This document shows positions 11,907 through 24,076 of a DNA stretch of 64,000 bases, piece after piece. The notes beneath the pieces are model-generated. The model made no database searches, had not been told where the DNA came from, and saw only the letters and a program-made list of their open reading frames with translations. The number at the start of each line of letters is the position of its first letter. Position 1 is the stretch's first letter. Source of the stretch: Prorocentrum cordatum (Eukaryota; Sar; Dinophyceae; Prorocentrales; Prorocentraceae); assembly GCA_963575745.1 (NCBI GenBank), contig CAUYUJ010012113.1, forward strand, positions 268,559 through 332,558, given 5' to 3'. The position numbers were made by a program, and so were the translations under genes.

Positions 11907-13844
11907 GGTTCGTCGTCATTAACTCCTTCGTCGGTCGTCGTCGTCGTAAGTACCCCGCTCGTCGACCGCTGGTCGTCCGTTGTCGTCGTCATCGTCCACT
12001 TTAACAACAATAGCATCTGGCCGAAGGCCACTACAATATCACATTTTCGGCGCAACCGCTCGGTCTGCGCCCTCCAAGACACAGCTTCTAGTACAGAGTT
12101 GAACAATAAAGAACTGAAATGGTCTCCTCGCTTCCTTCCACGGAAAAAAAGCGGAATCCCTTGCTTCTTCCACCCGTCGATATCGCCGCGGCTTGGTCCG
12201 CGCACAAGCGGCGCAGAATTCAGACGCAAGCGTCCGAGGCCCCTGCGCAGCTAGAGCGTGGCGTTGCCAACGAGATGCAATGTCGGAAGCCTCTTTGAAG
12301 TCCAACGTCGCCGCCGTCGCTGGAATCTGCCGCGCTCCAACACGAGAAATTATCGCACGTGGAGAATGTCGCCAGAACATTGCTCGGTTTGGAGGCCGCT
12401 GCACAAGGAGATTCGCATCGGGCCCGTCGCGCGCAAGTTTGCCGAGCACCTCCTACAACAAAGGCATGGCTGCGATAAGGCGGTAATTCAGCGGCTGGGA
12501 TGGATCGCCAAATTCGCGCATTTCTGCTGCATTAGCTCGGCGCCACTGCCGCGGTGGATGCGCATCCGACTCGGGCGCGGCACGTCGCGGCGCAACTTCA
12601 GCAACTTCTGTTCGAATGCCGGCCAGCCAGCCATCAGCATCTCGGCCATTGCGCCCGCTCTGTCTGCAACCTTGCCGTTCCGTCGCTGGTTGAGCGCCGT
12701 CCTGGACTCTGATGCACGTCGCGAACTCTGGTGCCACGCCATTGTTGTCATTTTCCTCGTTGTCCCAATGAAGCTCCGTTCGCTGCTCCGTGTAGAGGGC
12801 CCAATAGAAATCTGCTCAAATGTCTGACATGCCGTTTCTCTCATGCTGCTCGGCGCCGTCGGCGCTGGCGATGCGCGGCGTCGGGCCCTTGCCCCCAGCG
12901 ATGATTATTCCACACATATATATATGATAAGTTCTCGTAGATGCCGACGATGCCCCCAATCTGCAAATGCCAGGCAGCTCGGGGAGACGCGCGAGCCCCC
13001 CTTCGCATTCGCTTCGCTGCGGCGTTCCTTCGGGCAGTTTCCCCATGCGGCACGCCCCATCGTTCATCGATTGCATAGGAGGGGGCGCAAAGGACGGTGC
13101 GTTTACACGGTTCGGAGGAAATCTTGAATTCAGCATGGGTCGGGCTCGAAGTGCCTCGAAGAACGCGTGCGCACCTGAATCGCGCGCATGCGGCTGCGTG
13201 CGGGCCAAGGACAGTTTGCTTCCCGTCGTCGTCCTCGCCCATGCTCCGCCCCCCCCTTTCTCCCCCCCCTGGACGGCGCCCAAAGCGTCCGCGGGTCGGG
13301 CGGGGGAGCGCCTCTTTCCACCTCCCCCAGTATCCTTCCGTCCTCTCTGCCCCCCTGCCCACCGTTCGTCGCCCTACCTCGTCTTCCCTCTTCGAAGAAG
13401 GGGAACGCAGCCCCTGGCGCCACGTGCCCGCGCCAGCTGCACGCCGGCCCTTCGGCGCCCGATCACAGCGGCGCAGCCGAACTGGGGGGGCTGCCAATGC
13501 CAGCGCCAGGGCCGCAATCCAAACGCGGGCGGCACGGCCGCCAATCACAATCGCATTGTCAACGCGCAAATGCATAAATGCCCGCGGCAAGGCCCACCCC
13601 CGCGCCGGAGCAGCGGTCAGCGCGGCGACCGACGCGCGCGGGCCCACTGCTAACGCGGGCCCCGGTGCGATCTGCGCACTGTGCCCCTCGCGGGCGGCGC
13701 TGACTGGGCGGGAACTTTCGCGTCTGTCTTTCGGCTGGCCCAGGGGGGCGTTCCCCAACTGTGCATTTGTGGCGCGTCGCTCGCTGGAAGTGGTCGCTGG
13801 GTGGGAACTTCCGCGGATGTCCTGGCTGGCCCAGGAGGGGGCCG
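11721..13844. other. GC-rich DNA, no gene recognised; TCG microsatellite inside
   Basis: A TCG trinucleotide tract occupies about 11870-11900 with a second patch at 11925-11950. The remainder has several open frames on both strands, but none shows a motif I can place, and overlapping frames are expected in such GC-rich DNA. No spliced-leader relic was found here. Confidence 0.4.
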
Positions 13845-14330
13845 CGATCCGGGAACGCAAAGGCGCGGGGGGCGGGGGCGGTGGGCCACGGGGGGGAAGG
13901 GGTTCGATGGGGGGAGTGGCGAAGGGGCCGGGCGCGGAACGGGCCAAGACGAGAAGGGGGGAGATGGGTCCAGGGGGGGCTGCGTCATCGGCGCCAGCGT
14001 CGCGAGAACGAGGGGGTCATGGGGGGCGACAGAAGGAGGGGCGCAGAGGATGGGGGGGGGCAGGCGCGCGGGCGATCGGGCGGCGGGGGGGCGCATCCAG
14101 CGGGGGATGCGACGAGGAACGACATGAACTGGCAGATGGGGGGGGTGACAGCGTGGGTAAGGGGCGCCACGGGGGCCAGGGGCAATCGGGGGGGCGCGAG
14201 GAGGGCGGGGCCGAAGCGAGGAGATATTGGGGGGCGGCGGGGGGCGGGGCGCGCGGGCGAGGCGGGCGCCAACTAACGCTTAGCCGATCAGCGTTTTGCC
14301 CGCCCCCCCCCCCCCCCTCCCCCAGAACGC
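13845..14330 (+). repeat. G-run-rich tract with quadruplex potential, ending in a C run
   Basis: The plus strand carries many runs of four to seven G separated by short loops, for example around 13869-13925 and 14050-14095. A C tract follows at 14299-14325. Open frames spanning it on both strands are composition artefacts. The close spacing of G runs satisfies the usual four-run pattern for G-quadruplexes many times over. Confidence 0.75.
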
Positions 14331-14479
14331 AATGATCGGTTGCAGAACTCCATGGTCTGCGTAGTCGTGCGCGGCGCGCTTCCAGGCCGAAAGCTCGAGC
14401 CCACGACGCCCCTTGGCGCCGCGCTGGCGCCGCCCCGGTTTACCGGGCCGCATGTGCGCAGATAGGCGTAATATGTGTT

Positions 14480-15704
14480 TCGACGGTTGCTGCATGACCC
14501 TCTCTATGGTAACGGGCCCATGTTGGGATCCAAGTCGGAGATCGCCCCGCCAGTAGTCATGCGTCTTCTGGTCCACCGTTGCCCCGCGAAGCCCGCGGCG
14601 CGTCGCCGCGCCGCCCTTTGAGCGTGCGCGTCGACCGTGCAACTGCGCAAACAAATCCTTAGGAATCCCGTCGTCGACGGCGATGTCTGAGATCCACTGG
14701 CCTGGGCCAGTCCAGACCCCAGCCAGTCAAGGCTTGCAGGATCCTGCAAGATCCCGCGGGATCCTGCGCCAAAGCCAGGGTCAATGCGACTTTGTTTCTG
14801 CGAGATCCTGCACGATCGACCGCCCCTGCTGAAACTCGTTTGCACTGACCCCCGTCTCTTGGGCCCCGACAAAGGACAGGTTCTTCGTCCAGAGGTGGCC
14901 ATTTGAAGTGAGCCTTCTGAATTCTCGACTGGGGCTCGGTGGTGCATGGTGCCTTGGTAGACAGAGCGATTGTACTCCGCGGGCGCAAGAATTTGCGATC
15001 GGACCCCATTTCCAAATAAGAATCTACACCAGTCTCACGAGCAGTGCGCCACGCAGACATGTCGACCATGATGTACTCAATCTGCCTGGGACATAAGATG
15101 GGGCTGGCCCATGCGCGCTCGGTATTCAATGGATGGTTTCCTCCCCTTTTCTAATCTTCAAGTCCAGTACCTGCGCCGACGCCCAACTCGTGAGCCACCG
15201 GCCGCGCGAAGTCTGGGCCCATGCGCACCAATCGTCTTAAGACTTAAGATCGTCCCCATGTTCGTGCACTCCCGCTTTTGTGTTGCAATCTGCACCCGGC
15301 CGAGTCCGATGGCGTCGCAACTGCTGGGTTTCATGTGAAAGTGTGGCCATCGCGACACACATCCGCTGCGGGTGGTCGTCTTGATAACGGCCGCAAAACA
15401 AACACATGTCTTCCCAAGCTGGTGTCCTACCAATACGTCCTGTTGCCCATGTATGCGACCGTTTGGTAAACCTACACAAAGTCGATGAAATCCTCACACC
15501 AACGCCGCGCATTATAATAGCAATTCCCAGCGTACTCCTCTCATGGCGGGACGCACAAGATAGATGTCCTTCCAAAGTTGACCATGTCTCGGTGCTGAAG
15601 TTCCTCACTGCTTCGTTCAATAGCATGGCGTCCCATCGTTTGTGCGACATATCCGAAATCATCTCGTCGCTCCTGTCATCAGTGGTAGAATCCCTTACAT
15701 TCAA
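14480..15704 (-). pseudogene. Decayed LINE endonuclease (APE-type) fragment
   Basis: On the minus strand, 15620-15510 encodes KRWDAMLLNEAVRNFSTETW followed by a Gly-Ile-Ala-Ile segment, the pattern of the N-terminal half of an APE-like endonuclease with its conserved Glu. About 450 bases further on, 15095-14960 encodes RQIEYIMVDMSAW and EMGSDRKFLRP, matching the C-terminal IDY...GSDHR region with His replaced by Lys. The two halves lie in different frames with stops between them, so the copy is dead. RT is not recognisable downstream. Confidence 0.6.
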
Positions 15705-17842
15705 ATGACATGCGTGGAACTAATTTTCCAAGTCGCGCGCTGCCGCTCTGACTATCATGTTGAGCACCGTTTGGCTGTAATTGTTGAGGGCGGTAGCTGG
15801 CCCGAGCAGTAAGTAGGCGTCGGTAGCTGGAAACGTTCGGACATGATGGGATGGAATTGGTCCTGTGGGTCGGTCCTAAATTGGAAAATACGTGAAACTG
15901 GGAGAGGTGAATTTAAAGCTGGTGAAACGCAGTTCTTGGTCAACACACACGTTGGAACGTCACCTTTTTTAAAATGGTTGCACGTTCCCCGTCCAACCTC
16001 AGCTATGTTTCGAGTTGGTACTGGGCATGCCGCGGTCCTGATGTACTGTGCGTCTCCTTGTGCTGATACTGGTAGCTGGTCGTATCGCTGATGCCCAGAT
16101 GTTCAAGCATATTCTCGTTGACAGTGTCGTTACTGCGTGTCACGGTCGCGCTTCCACTTCAAGTTGTAAAAAACGACCAACCCTTGTTATAAAGTTCCGT
16201 TCACATTATGATGCAAGGCTGCCTGCCTCTTTCATCTTGTTCCCCATTGAGTTTGACGACATCGCTGCTTCAGTCGACCTGGGAGAGGTTCTGGTCGTAG
16301 CATTTGTTTCTCAAAAGGGGCCGCCAAGGGTTTTGTCGATCATTCACTTCTCGTACGTGGTGTTGCTCATGAAGCACATATTATATGTGCACTTCCATTG
16401 CGCCTTGCGCGTACGGATGTTTTTGAGAAAGACATTATTCATCGCTTCACTCTTGAACGATATGGCCTCGACCTTGGAGAGATCAATACATGTAGACACG
16501 TAGTCCACCTTGTCGTGGAATCCATTCAGTCAGATCATGTGTTGCTGTTTTTTGCAGTATACGATGTTTGATGTCCTCCCCCTCCTCCTCCTCCTCCTCC
16601 TCCTCCTCCTCCTCCTCCTCCTCCGCCTCTTGGATTAATCCAACAATGACTTGTTGAGAAAGTTCGTCGTAATTCGTTTTCCTGGGCTGCTAATTAACAG
16701 CATGTGGTAAACTTACGCAATGCTGTCTTGACCTCGTCTGCAACTATCTTTTGCAGTAATCGTGTAAGTTGTGTTTAATGATGTACTCACCCAGCGCGAG
16801 CTTCAACTTAGGGATCTCGATCTCCACGTCGTCGACGCGATCGTCCGCGCTATTGGCTTTCTCCCTGTGTCAATGTTCACACGATGACTATGTTCACTCG
16901 TCGGCGCCAGCCTCGGCGGAAAGTCGGGGATATGACCCACGAGTGCCAGACAAGACAGCGCGCTCTGCCAAACATTGCAGCGATCGTTGGACACCTTTCG
17001 CAGGATTGGCGCGCACCACCACGACGGAAAAACGATTCGAGAAGGATCGGGGTTCGCAGATCGACGATCGACCTGTTCGAAGGTAGTCGAAACTTTGTCT
17101 GCCTCCGGAGGTTCCAGGGGCATCCATGGGACTCCAGGGACCTCTGGGGAGGGAAGGAGACAGGGACAGTGAGGGAAACTGAAGAAAGGATGGGAAGGTT
17201 AAGAGAACAAGGGGGACAGGGAGGAGGGGGAGGGTTCCTTCTCCGCCTCCCCCTCCTCCTCGTCTTCCTCCTCCTCCTCCTCCTCCTCGTCCTCCTCCTC
17301 CTCCTCGTTCGCCTCCCCTGAAATCCGCCGTTGGGAGCGAACTTGGGGAATGGAGGAATCCACTGCCCTGGGCCCTCGGTCCCACCTTCCCCGCGGCACT
17401 TTCGAGCCACGTCGATATGTGAATGCCCCCAGGCCCCGAACTGGGGAAAAACACGTAGCCGAGTGCGAACAGCACCGCGACGCCCGCATCTCGGCATCTT
17501 CGCCGCGCCGCCCCTGGCCTCGCAGATGAAGTCAATCGCCTTACCGATGGGAAGGCACATCCTCTGGTCGGGGTCGTACTTCCTGGCGGGGGAGGGGGGC
17601 AACGACAGGGGGGGGGACTGGTTCAGAGGGGGAACTTCGACATGCAATCGGCGATACCTCGCCGATCGGCGATAAACCCCCGATATGCATACAAACATGG
17701 ATCGAAACGGGGGACTGTCAGTCTGGGGGGGGGGGGAACCAAAACAACTGGCAATCCGCTTTCCTCACTGGCGATCCGCTTTCAAGGGCCGATTCATGCG
17801 CGCCCCTTCTTGGCGTCATGCCGCGCCCCCTCTTCGATTTTT
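15705..17842. other. No gene recognised; CTC-type microsatellites
   Basis: Mostly mixed sequence without a supportable gene. Pure (TCC)n lies at about 16575-16625 and a CTC/CGTC tract at about 17235-17315. A G12 run is at 17726-17737. The Arg-rich and Glu-rich frames crossing the second microsatellite are artefacts. Confidence 0.45.
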
Positions 17843-17864
17843 TCCGTAGCCATTTACGGTCAAG
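17843..17864 (+). other. Spliced-leader relic, plus strand
   Basis: This 22-base segment matches the dinoflagellate spliced leader at 19 of 22 positions, beginning TCCGTAGCCATTT and ending TCAAG. The differences lie in the middle (ACGG where the leader has TGGC). It sits at the upstream edge of a decayed LINE on the same strand, as expected for the end of a retro-integrated trans-spliced transcript. Confidence 0.75.
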
Positions 17865-20754
17865 TTCCAAACTTTGCCATGAGGCGTTGGGCGTCTCTGC
17901 TGCCAATGGGCAAGCTCGAGAGCCTCCCCACGGTCGACAAGCAAACCACGCGCCGCGCCCACCGCGCGATATGCCGCCGTATCTTGCGTGCTCTGCCTGC
18001 TGCAATGTTGGTACCGTCTCTTGGATCTACCTCTCCAGCCCCCGCAGGACCTGTACGTTCTTCAAGGCGTATTTCCTTGGTCGTTCTCTACAGGACAAAG
18101 ACCAATGACCTGGACCTGGACAAAGTCGGACAAAGGCAGAGGGGCGGCCGATGCCGCGGGAGGGGTGGTTCCTGGTCCTGTGTCTGCTGCCAGTGATGAT
18201 GCTGCCCCATTGTTTACGAATCCTTCATCGACGCCCCATTGTCTGGTGTGGTGCGGGCGCGGTTTGGGTCTGATGCATGTGATGAAGACTTCGGGGATGA
18301 GGACGATGCGTTTGGAAACGACGGTCACTTCGCCCAGCGTGATGGCCCAATGGTTACGGTTGCCGTCCTGTCTCCGTCCACAATCAACTGGATATGTACC
18401 ACCTCCAGTCCGAGCTTGACGATGACCGTGAGAACGAGACTTCTATGCTCCCCAGTCCTCAGCAGTGTGCTCGTTTGTCGCAGCGAGTCTGTTGGTCTAT
18501 TAGGATGGCTGATGAGGCTGATGGTACCTTGGAACAGATTGAACAGGAGTTGTATGACATCCTTGTTAGGAAAGATTCGCGGGAAGTTAAGCGTGAGCGC
18601 TTCAGGACAGCATGCGAAGTCTGGCAGGTTCGCCTTGGCTCCTTACCAGTCCCAGAGCCTGATGTTGAGCCAGAGCCCAGCGACTCGTCAGACGTTTGCA
18701 GGGCCCTCCTCAGGAACCTCCCAAAGTCCTCTACACTGATCCCTGAGGTTGCTCGTGCCTTGGGGCAGGTGGTTGAGCTGTCTGCTGCGGTTCAACGTAT
18801 TCCAGCGTTGGATCGCCCTGTTGCTCGCCCTCGTCGCTCGCCCCCACGGCAGGCAGCAGGTACGCCAGCAATTGCAGCGGCAGTCGATATGGAAATCGAC
18901 CCCCGTCCAGTGTCCAGATTGGGCGCGCCGCCTTCGCGAGAACCATCCGAAGCGCCTCGCATGGAACCGCGCCTCGCTTCTGAACCATGGGCAGATTCCC
19001 CCCCCCCCCCAATGGCGACGCGGCGCCTCCTGGCAGCTTTGGTGATTTGGATGATGGCGCTACTCGCCGCGCGGGGGGGGCCCGTGCCGGTCTGGACATT
19101 AACGCGGGGAAGGGGCAGTCGCGCTGATCGACGCTCTTGGGCCCTGCATTCGATCAGTGTCACCAGCTGGGCAAATGCAGATAATAAATTGGCTGCCCGC
19201 GCTCGCTCCATTGATGCAGTAAGTCTTCAGGCGTCGTTCCGCTGAGGGTCTCGGTGCTGCTTCAAATAGTGCGCGCCGTCTGGGGCTGCGCGCGCGCGCC
19301 CGCCCGTGCGCGCGCGAGGGTGCTCCGGGGTTGCTCTGGTTTCTCCGTGTGCCAACAGCTTTTCGGGCATCCCCGTGGACTCCACTGTGGTCGCACCTCC
19401 CCCTGGGCGATGCACCATCGGGCACCCCCACCATCGGGCACCCCCACCTCCTCTGTGGTGGACCTCCCCCCCCACGGATTGAAAGACACGGGCGTGCCTC
19501 GGCTGCGCATTTACTTGCGCGCTGGGGAAGGGCAAGCAGATCGGGAAGCGCGGTCGCTCATGCAGGTGGCACACGTGGTTCGCGCCATCGGCGCCCCCCG
19601 CCCCGCATCTGCCGATTGGAATGCGTCACCGGGAGAACTAGAGGCAACATGTGTTCTAGAGCTTGTGGGCGGCATTGTGATTGCTCCCAGTGGCAGCGCT
19701 TATGAGAGCGGCGATGGTTTCTCCAAGATTGATTATTTTGTCGGCCACCATGTCTTTGATGCAGCTACTGGTGAAATTCTCTGCTCCCCTCTCATCCCTG
19801 GGCGCCAGCCTGTCGCTCTGCGCATCAAGGGATCAGTGGGTAGGACCTTATCTCAATGTGTCGGAAGCCTCCTCCTATCCCAGTCGAGCGCCCTGTTGGG
19901 CGCACCCCCCCCCTCCTGGGGCCGCTTCCCGCAGACGGCCGACGAGATTGATTCGTTTCCTAAGCTTGAGGGGCAGGCATCACCGCGGATAAAGACGTCT
20001 GCGGCGGAGTCGGTTGGCATATATCATCTCCCCGACCCTGGTGCGTATAAGAAGTGGGGTGAGAAACCAACGGCGGTTCAGGTTTCGGTTGCGTCGCTGT
20101 CCCCTGGTGGCGATGTTTCTTCTTCTGAAGGCAAGGTGCGGCGTTTTCTTGGCATCTCGGAGACAGGCAGTCTCGGGTGGCACTCTCTGCCGCGGCATCG
20201 TGTTAGACGTAAATGCCCGCCCAAGCGAGAGGGCCCCCGCCCTCGGACTGGCGGCGGTGGCGCAGCTATGCGTGACGCCTTCGCCACCTCGATCACGGCT
20301 CTCTTCTTTGGTTTAAGAACTCTGCGTCTGAAATGGCGGCAGCGTCGAAGAAGGCTGCCTCGGCAAAGCGTTGGAGCCGGTGCTTTTGGGCTATCCGGTC
20401 GGCTCGGGAATGCGAGGGTTCCGCTGCGCACCGATTCGCCAAGGCTAGCATGATTTGTAATGCATTGGGAGTCATCCAAAAACCGTCCGTGGATGGCCCC
20501 CCCCTGCGGCGCCGTTGCTCATCGCTTGAAGGCGCGCGAGCAGTTCTGGCATGGGATGCGGGGGCCTAAGCCACCTGCTGAGCAGTGCTCCGACCCCTGC
20601 GAGGGCCTGCCCTTGCCCGCTGTTCCACCTGTTGACCTCGCACCCTTGCCTCTGCCGCCCCTGGGACGCTACCGCGAGATGTGTCGCAGATATCAAGCTT
20701 GTACCTCTGTTTGTAAGCGGCCGAGTGGGGAACCAACGGACACCCTTGGAAAAT
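17843..20754 (+). pseudogene. Decayed LINE, 5' half (endonuclease), behind a spliced-leader relic
   Basis: After the leader relic comes a stretch (about 18010-18100) that is also found at about 28290-28400. A longer frame at 18394-19245 is acidic then Pro/Arg-rich and not recognised. At about 19615-19820 the plus strand encodes SADWNASPGELEA, SKIDYFVGHHVFDAA and QPVALRI, matching the GDFN-type, IDYF and HRPV regions of APE-like endonucleases of dinoflagellate LINEs. At 20390-20530 AAHRFAKAS resembles the linker before RT. No RT follows, and several frames are needed, so the copy is truncated and inactive. Confidence 0.6.
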
Positions 20755-21240
20755 AAAGAAAGTTCGGGTGGGAGTCCGGGGGGCCAACAGTTCGGGTTTG
20801 AAAAGCCCCCGGAACGAAAGTTCGAAGAAAAGCTTAAGGCGGCCCCCCGGCGCAACGACTGAGTCCGAAAACGCGGGGCGGCGGGCGCCAACGCTTGCAG
20901 AGCGCAGGGGCGGCAGAAGAAAGTTCGCATGCAAGAATCTGCCGACAAGCAAGTTCGACATTGAGCCGCAGCGGAAATTCGGAAAATGTTCAAATTGGGC
21001 GAGCGCTCGATGGAAGTACGAGCTGTTGCCGCGCCGCCCCTGGGCCGCTCGCGCGAGCGCTTCGACGGCGCGCCCGCGGTGGCCCCGAGCCGACGGGGCG
21101 AACGGCGCGGCGCGCCGCGCCCCCGGGCGGCGCGCGCGGCGCGGAGAAACCGAAAGGGGCGGGGGCAAACCCGCCATGGCCCCCGCCCGCCGCGCCCCCC
21201 AGAGGCGCGGGCGCGGGCGGCCCCCGGGGGCCAAGAGGGA
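20566..21240 (-). pseudogene. Possible retrocopy of unknown gene behind a doubled spliced leader
   Basis: Immediately downstream of the leader pair, the minus strand stays open for about 225 codons to 20566. The predicted protein is Arg/Ala/Pro-rich at first, then has a more ordinary segment (YFHRALAQFEHFPNF, KLFFELSFRGLFKPELLAP). I do not recognise it. The first half is very GC-rich, so an open frame is weak evidence by itself; the leader pair is the reason to regard this as a retrocopied transcript. Confidence 0.35.
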
Positions 21241-21277
21241 CTTGGGCCAAAATGCTCGAGCCAAAATGGCTACTCGG
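21241..21277 (-). other. Spliced leader followed by a truncated second leader
   Basis: Reading the minus strand, 21277-21255 is a near-complete leader with one inserted base and one change (core GCCATTTTGGCTCGAG). It is followed without a gap by 21254-21241, CATTTTGGCCCAAG, a leader lacking its 5' part. This is the structure expected when an already SL-bearing retrocopy was transcribed, trans-spliced again near the AG inside the old leader, and re-integrated. Confidence 0.88.
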
Positions 21278-21529
21278 TCTCCTCCCTCGCCCCCCTCCCC
21301 CCCCCCCCTGCCCCCCCCCCCTCCGCTCGCCCTCCCCCCCCGCCCCTCTCTCCCATCGCACCCCCCACTTCCCCCCCCCTCCTCGCCCTCCTCCTCCTCC
21401 TCGTTGAGGGCCCCTGGCCGACGACGTCTGAGGTCTGGGCTCGGGGGGCCGAACTCGGCCGCCGACCCCCTCGGGGGCGCGCCGGGGGCAACATGTCGAG
21501 GCGCACCCAGTCGCGGCAATGACGGCGGG

Positions 21530-21568
21530 GCCCCCCGCCGGCGGCGGCGGCGGCGGAGGCGGCGGCGG

Positions 21569-21603
<35 letters not shown>

Positions 21604-21680
21604 GAGACGACGACGACGACGGACGACGACGATGATAACGACGACGACGACGCCGACGACGACGGCGCCGACGACGAGAC
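21530..21680. repeat. GGC then GAC trinucleotide repeat
   Basis: A short GGC run (about 21537-21568) leads into GAC/GACGAC repeats to about 21675. Frames across it encode poly-Arg, poly-Val and similar tracts with no other sign of coding. Confidence 0.9.
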
Positions 21681-21779
21681 GGCCTTCCGCGATTTCTGGG
21701 CCACCGGGGGGGCCGCCTGCACTCTAGGATTACGTTCGCGAAATGCGACTACAAGCGGTCCACGGCCACTTCGGTCCAC

Positions 21780-22400
21780 ACAGACGGAAATCTTGAAACC
21801 AGAACCTGGGGAGGTCGCCATCGTAACCTGCGAAAAACTCAAACCCACAGATACAAAGAAAAAACTTGAAGCCCAAACCTGACCGAATAAAAACTACTGA
21901 AGGTCCCGAAGCCGAAACCGGCGAACAAACTCTGTGAACAGGGATGGACAATTCTGGAAAACTCTTGAAACTCTAAGAACACAATGAGAGTTTTTTTTGT
22001 TTTTTTATATATAAAAGAAAAAACGTTGAACAAACTCTGAACGACTAAATATTCTAGAACAGTTCGTGGGAAAACAACAAACAATTTAAAACTGGAAACG
22101 CTTGAAAACTCTTTAAAAATATGAAAATCAACGCTGGGAAACTCTAAAAAAACGCTATAAAGACTTGAAGAAAACTCTGAAACATCTCGAAAAACAAACT
22201 TCAGGTGCCTTCTAAGCTTTTTCTGGGTTTGAATGTTTCCAAGGTTTCGGCTTCAAGCTGTTCTGTAGTTTCTTATGTGATTGAATAATTGTCCCGAGGT
22301 TTTGCGTTTGAAATGTTATCAGGTTGTCTTGGATTTTGAATTTCCCATTCAAACTGATGAAACAGTTTGGGAATTTGAGTTTCCGGCCGAAAATGTTTTG
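21780..22400. repeat. A-rich degenerate repeat, GAAACTCT type
   Basis: This island contrasts sharply with the GC-rich flanks. Words such as GAAAACTCTTGAAAC, GGAAACTCT and AACAAACTCTG recur irregularly until about 22200, after which the strand bias switches to TTTC-rich sequence. No gene was recognised. Confidence 0.6.
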
Positions 22401-23224
22401 AAGAAGTCGGCCGGTTTCCAATGGGCCGCCCGTAGTCAATTCACGAACCTAACTCTGGGGCCCTCCGTCCTGGGCGACGCCGCCGGGGCGCCCCGCGCCC
22501 CGCCCCGCCGCCGGCGAGGTCCGATTTCGCGGGCCCGTCGCTGACGGGGCCAAATGCACTTGCCCCCGGGCGCCGCGAGAAAAACAAACAGCGAAATTGC
22601 GGCACCCTCTGAGGGTATGCCCTCCATGGCCGAGGGCCACCGCAAGGGCCACGCCGACTGACTGCCCTGATGGATCGGGCCGACGGCCTGCAAAAGGTCG
22701 CGTCTTGAGACAAAACGCAACGCGCCGGAAGATTAAGCCCGCGCTGCCATGGGGCAACAGCATTCTAGAAGCTCCCAGGGGCCATGGGTGCGCGCGCGGC
22801 GCTTCAGGGGCACTTTTCGGGCGGGGGCCGCGCGCGGCGCGCGTCGGCGACCCGCCGTCGCGCCCCGCGCCGGGCCCTGACGCGAGGCCGCGGCGGCGGG
22901 CGCTAGCGCGCGCCCGCCATCTGTGCCGGGCAGCGCAGAGCTTTCCCCGCGCAGCGATCGCCATGACATGCTCATGCTCTCCCGCGGGCCCAGGCGCGGC
23001 GGCCAGCAAGTTTTTTCAGCCACGCCAGTGCGCCGCGCGCGGGGGCCGCAGATTTGTCGGCGAGGACGCGCGGCCACGCCCGCGCGCGACGCGGGGGGGC
23101 CCGCGAGTTTCCCGCGCGCGGCCATGGGGCCCAGCCCGCGCGCCACCCGCGGGGGCGCGCAGACTCCTCGTTCCAACCGCGGAACCTGGCGCGCGCTCGG
23201 CGCGCAGGTGGCCGCGGGATCTTC
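22401..23224. other. Very GC-rich DNA, no gene recognised
   Basis: Several overlapping Arg/Ala/Pro-rich frames are open on both strands, as GC-rich DNA permits. No motif, leader relic or repeat family was recognised. Confidence 0.4.
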
Positions 23225-23276
23225 GCCGCGGCCGCGCGGCCTCCGCCGCAACCGCGAGCGTCGAGCCACGACGGAA

Positions 23277-23297
23277 CCAGACAACCGTAGCGTCTGG
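23277..23297. repeat. Short inverted repeat CCAGAC / GTCTGG
   Basis: CCAGAC and GTCTGG flank a 9-base spacer containing CCGTAGC. The same structure recurs at 28605-28625, and a stronger version with 9-bp arms at 28833-28859, all within a block repeated in tandem in both segmental copies. A further copy near 23510 has lost the spacer and one arm. Confidence 0.7.
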
Positions 23298-24076
23298 CTC
23301 GTGTTTGTGGCAATTTGTCTATGTTACATGTTGTGCTGCGCCCAGGCTCGTAAGGAGACAGAAGAATAACAAGGCTTGGCTATTCTCTTGGATTGTTTGT
23401 TTATGTTCCTCTCCCGTGCGATTCCTGGAGAGGTCTGCATTGCGCTGTCTGCGCCCTTGGAGCCCTTGTAGCCCCCGCCGCAACCGCAAGCGCCGAGCCG
23501 CGACGGAACCAGACACCCGGGCTCGCGTTTTTGGCAGCCTGTCTATGCTATATTGTGGTGAGGGGAGGCGTTCGAAGTGAAGTGGGGGGGGCGCTTGCAC
23601 TTGCACCTGAAGCTGGTGGCTGCCATTGAGGACCAGGGCTTACATCCGTCCCAAGACAGGGTAGCAACAAGATTGCGCTGCTTGCTAGCTGCCCGTGGCC
23701 CTCGTGGTTTCGGTCCTTGGTTTGTCGCTCGGTCCTTTCGGTCGACTGCGCTCCGGGTCCTGGGTCCGTCCCTCGTCCCTTTCGGCCTTCGGGCCGTTCG
23801 CCGGCGTTGAAGGGAGCTGAGGCCAGTCGCCAGCCCGCGTCCAAATTAGGAGAAAAAAAACCGGCCACGATTTGCGACCCTGGCGTGGATATAGACTCCG
23901 TTTAGGGACAATTCCGCGCGCGCACCCCTTGGGTCGCGAAAGTGTTGCACCTGAGCCGCCCTGCGACCTGGAGTGGACCGAGGCCGCGCTCATGGACCAG
24001 TCCATGCACATCCTCACTTGCCCCCAAAAATGCCCTGCGGCAGGGCAAAGCTGGCAACGTTAAGACAAACGACGAA

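Noticed and set aside
11279-12229. Gly/Leu/Trp-rich frames over the 11-bp arrays
   Set aside because: Composition follows the GGCCCCCAAGA unit on the opposite strand; similar frames appear wherever this array occurs.
13097-14335. Long Arg/Ala/Gly-rich frames on both strands
   Set aside because: They overlap each other in GC-rich and G-run DNA, lack any motif, and no leader or promoter supports them.
23283-23297. CCGTAGCGTCTGGCTCG as a shortened spliced leader
   Set aside because: It resembles the leader with a gap, but it is part of an inverted repeat whose other arm explains the GTCTGGCTC part, and it recurs in the tandem block without a gene downstream.
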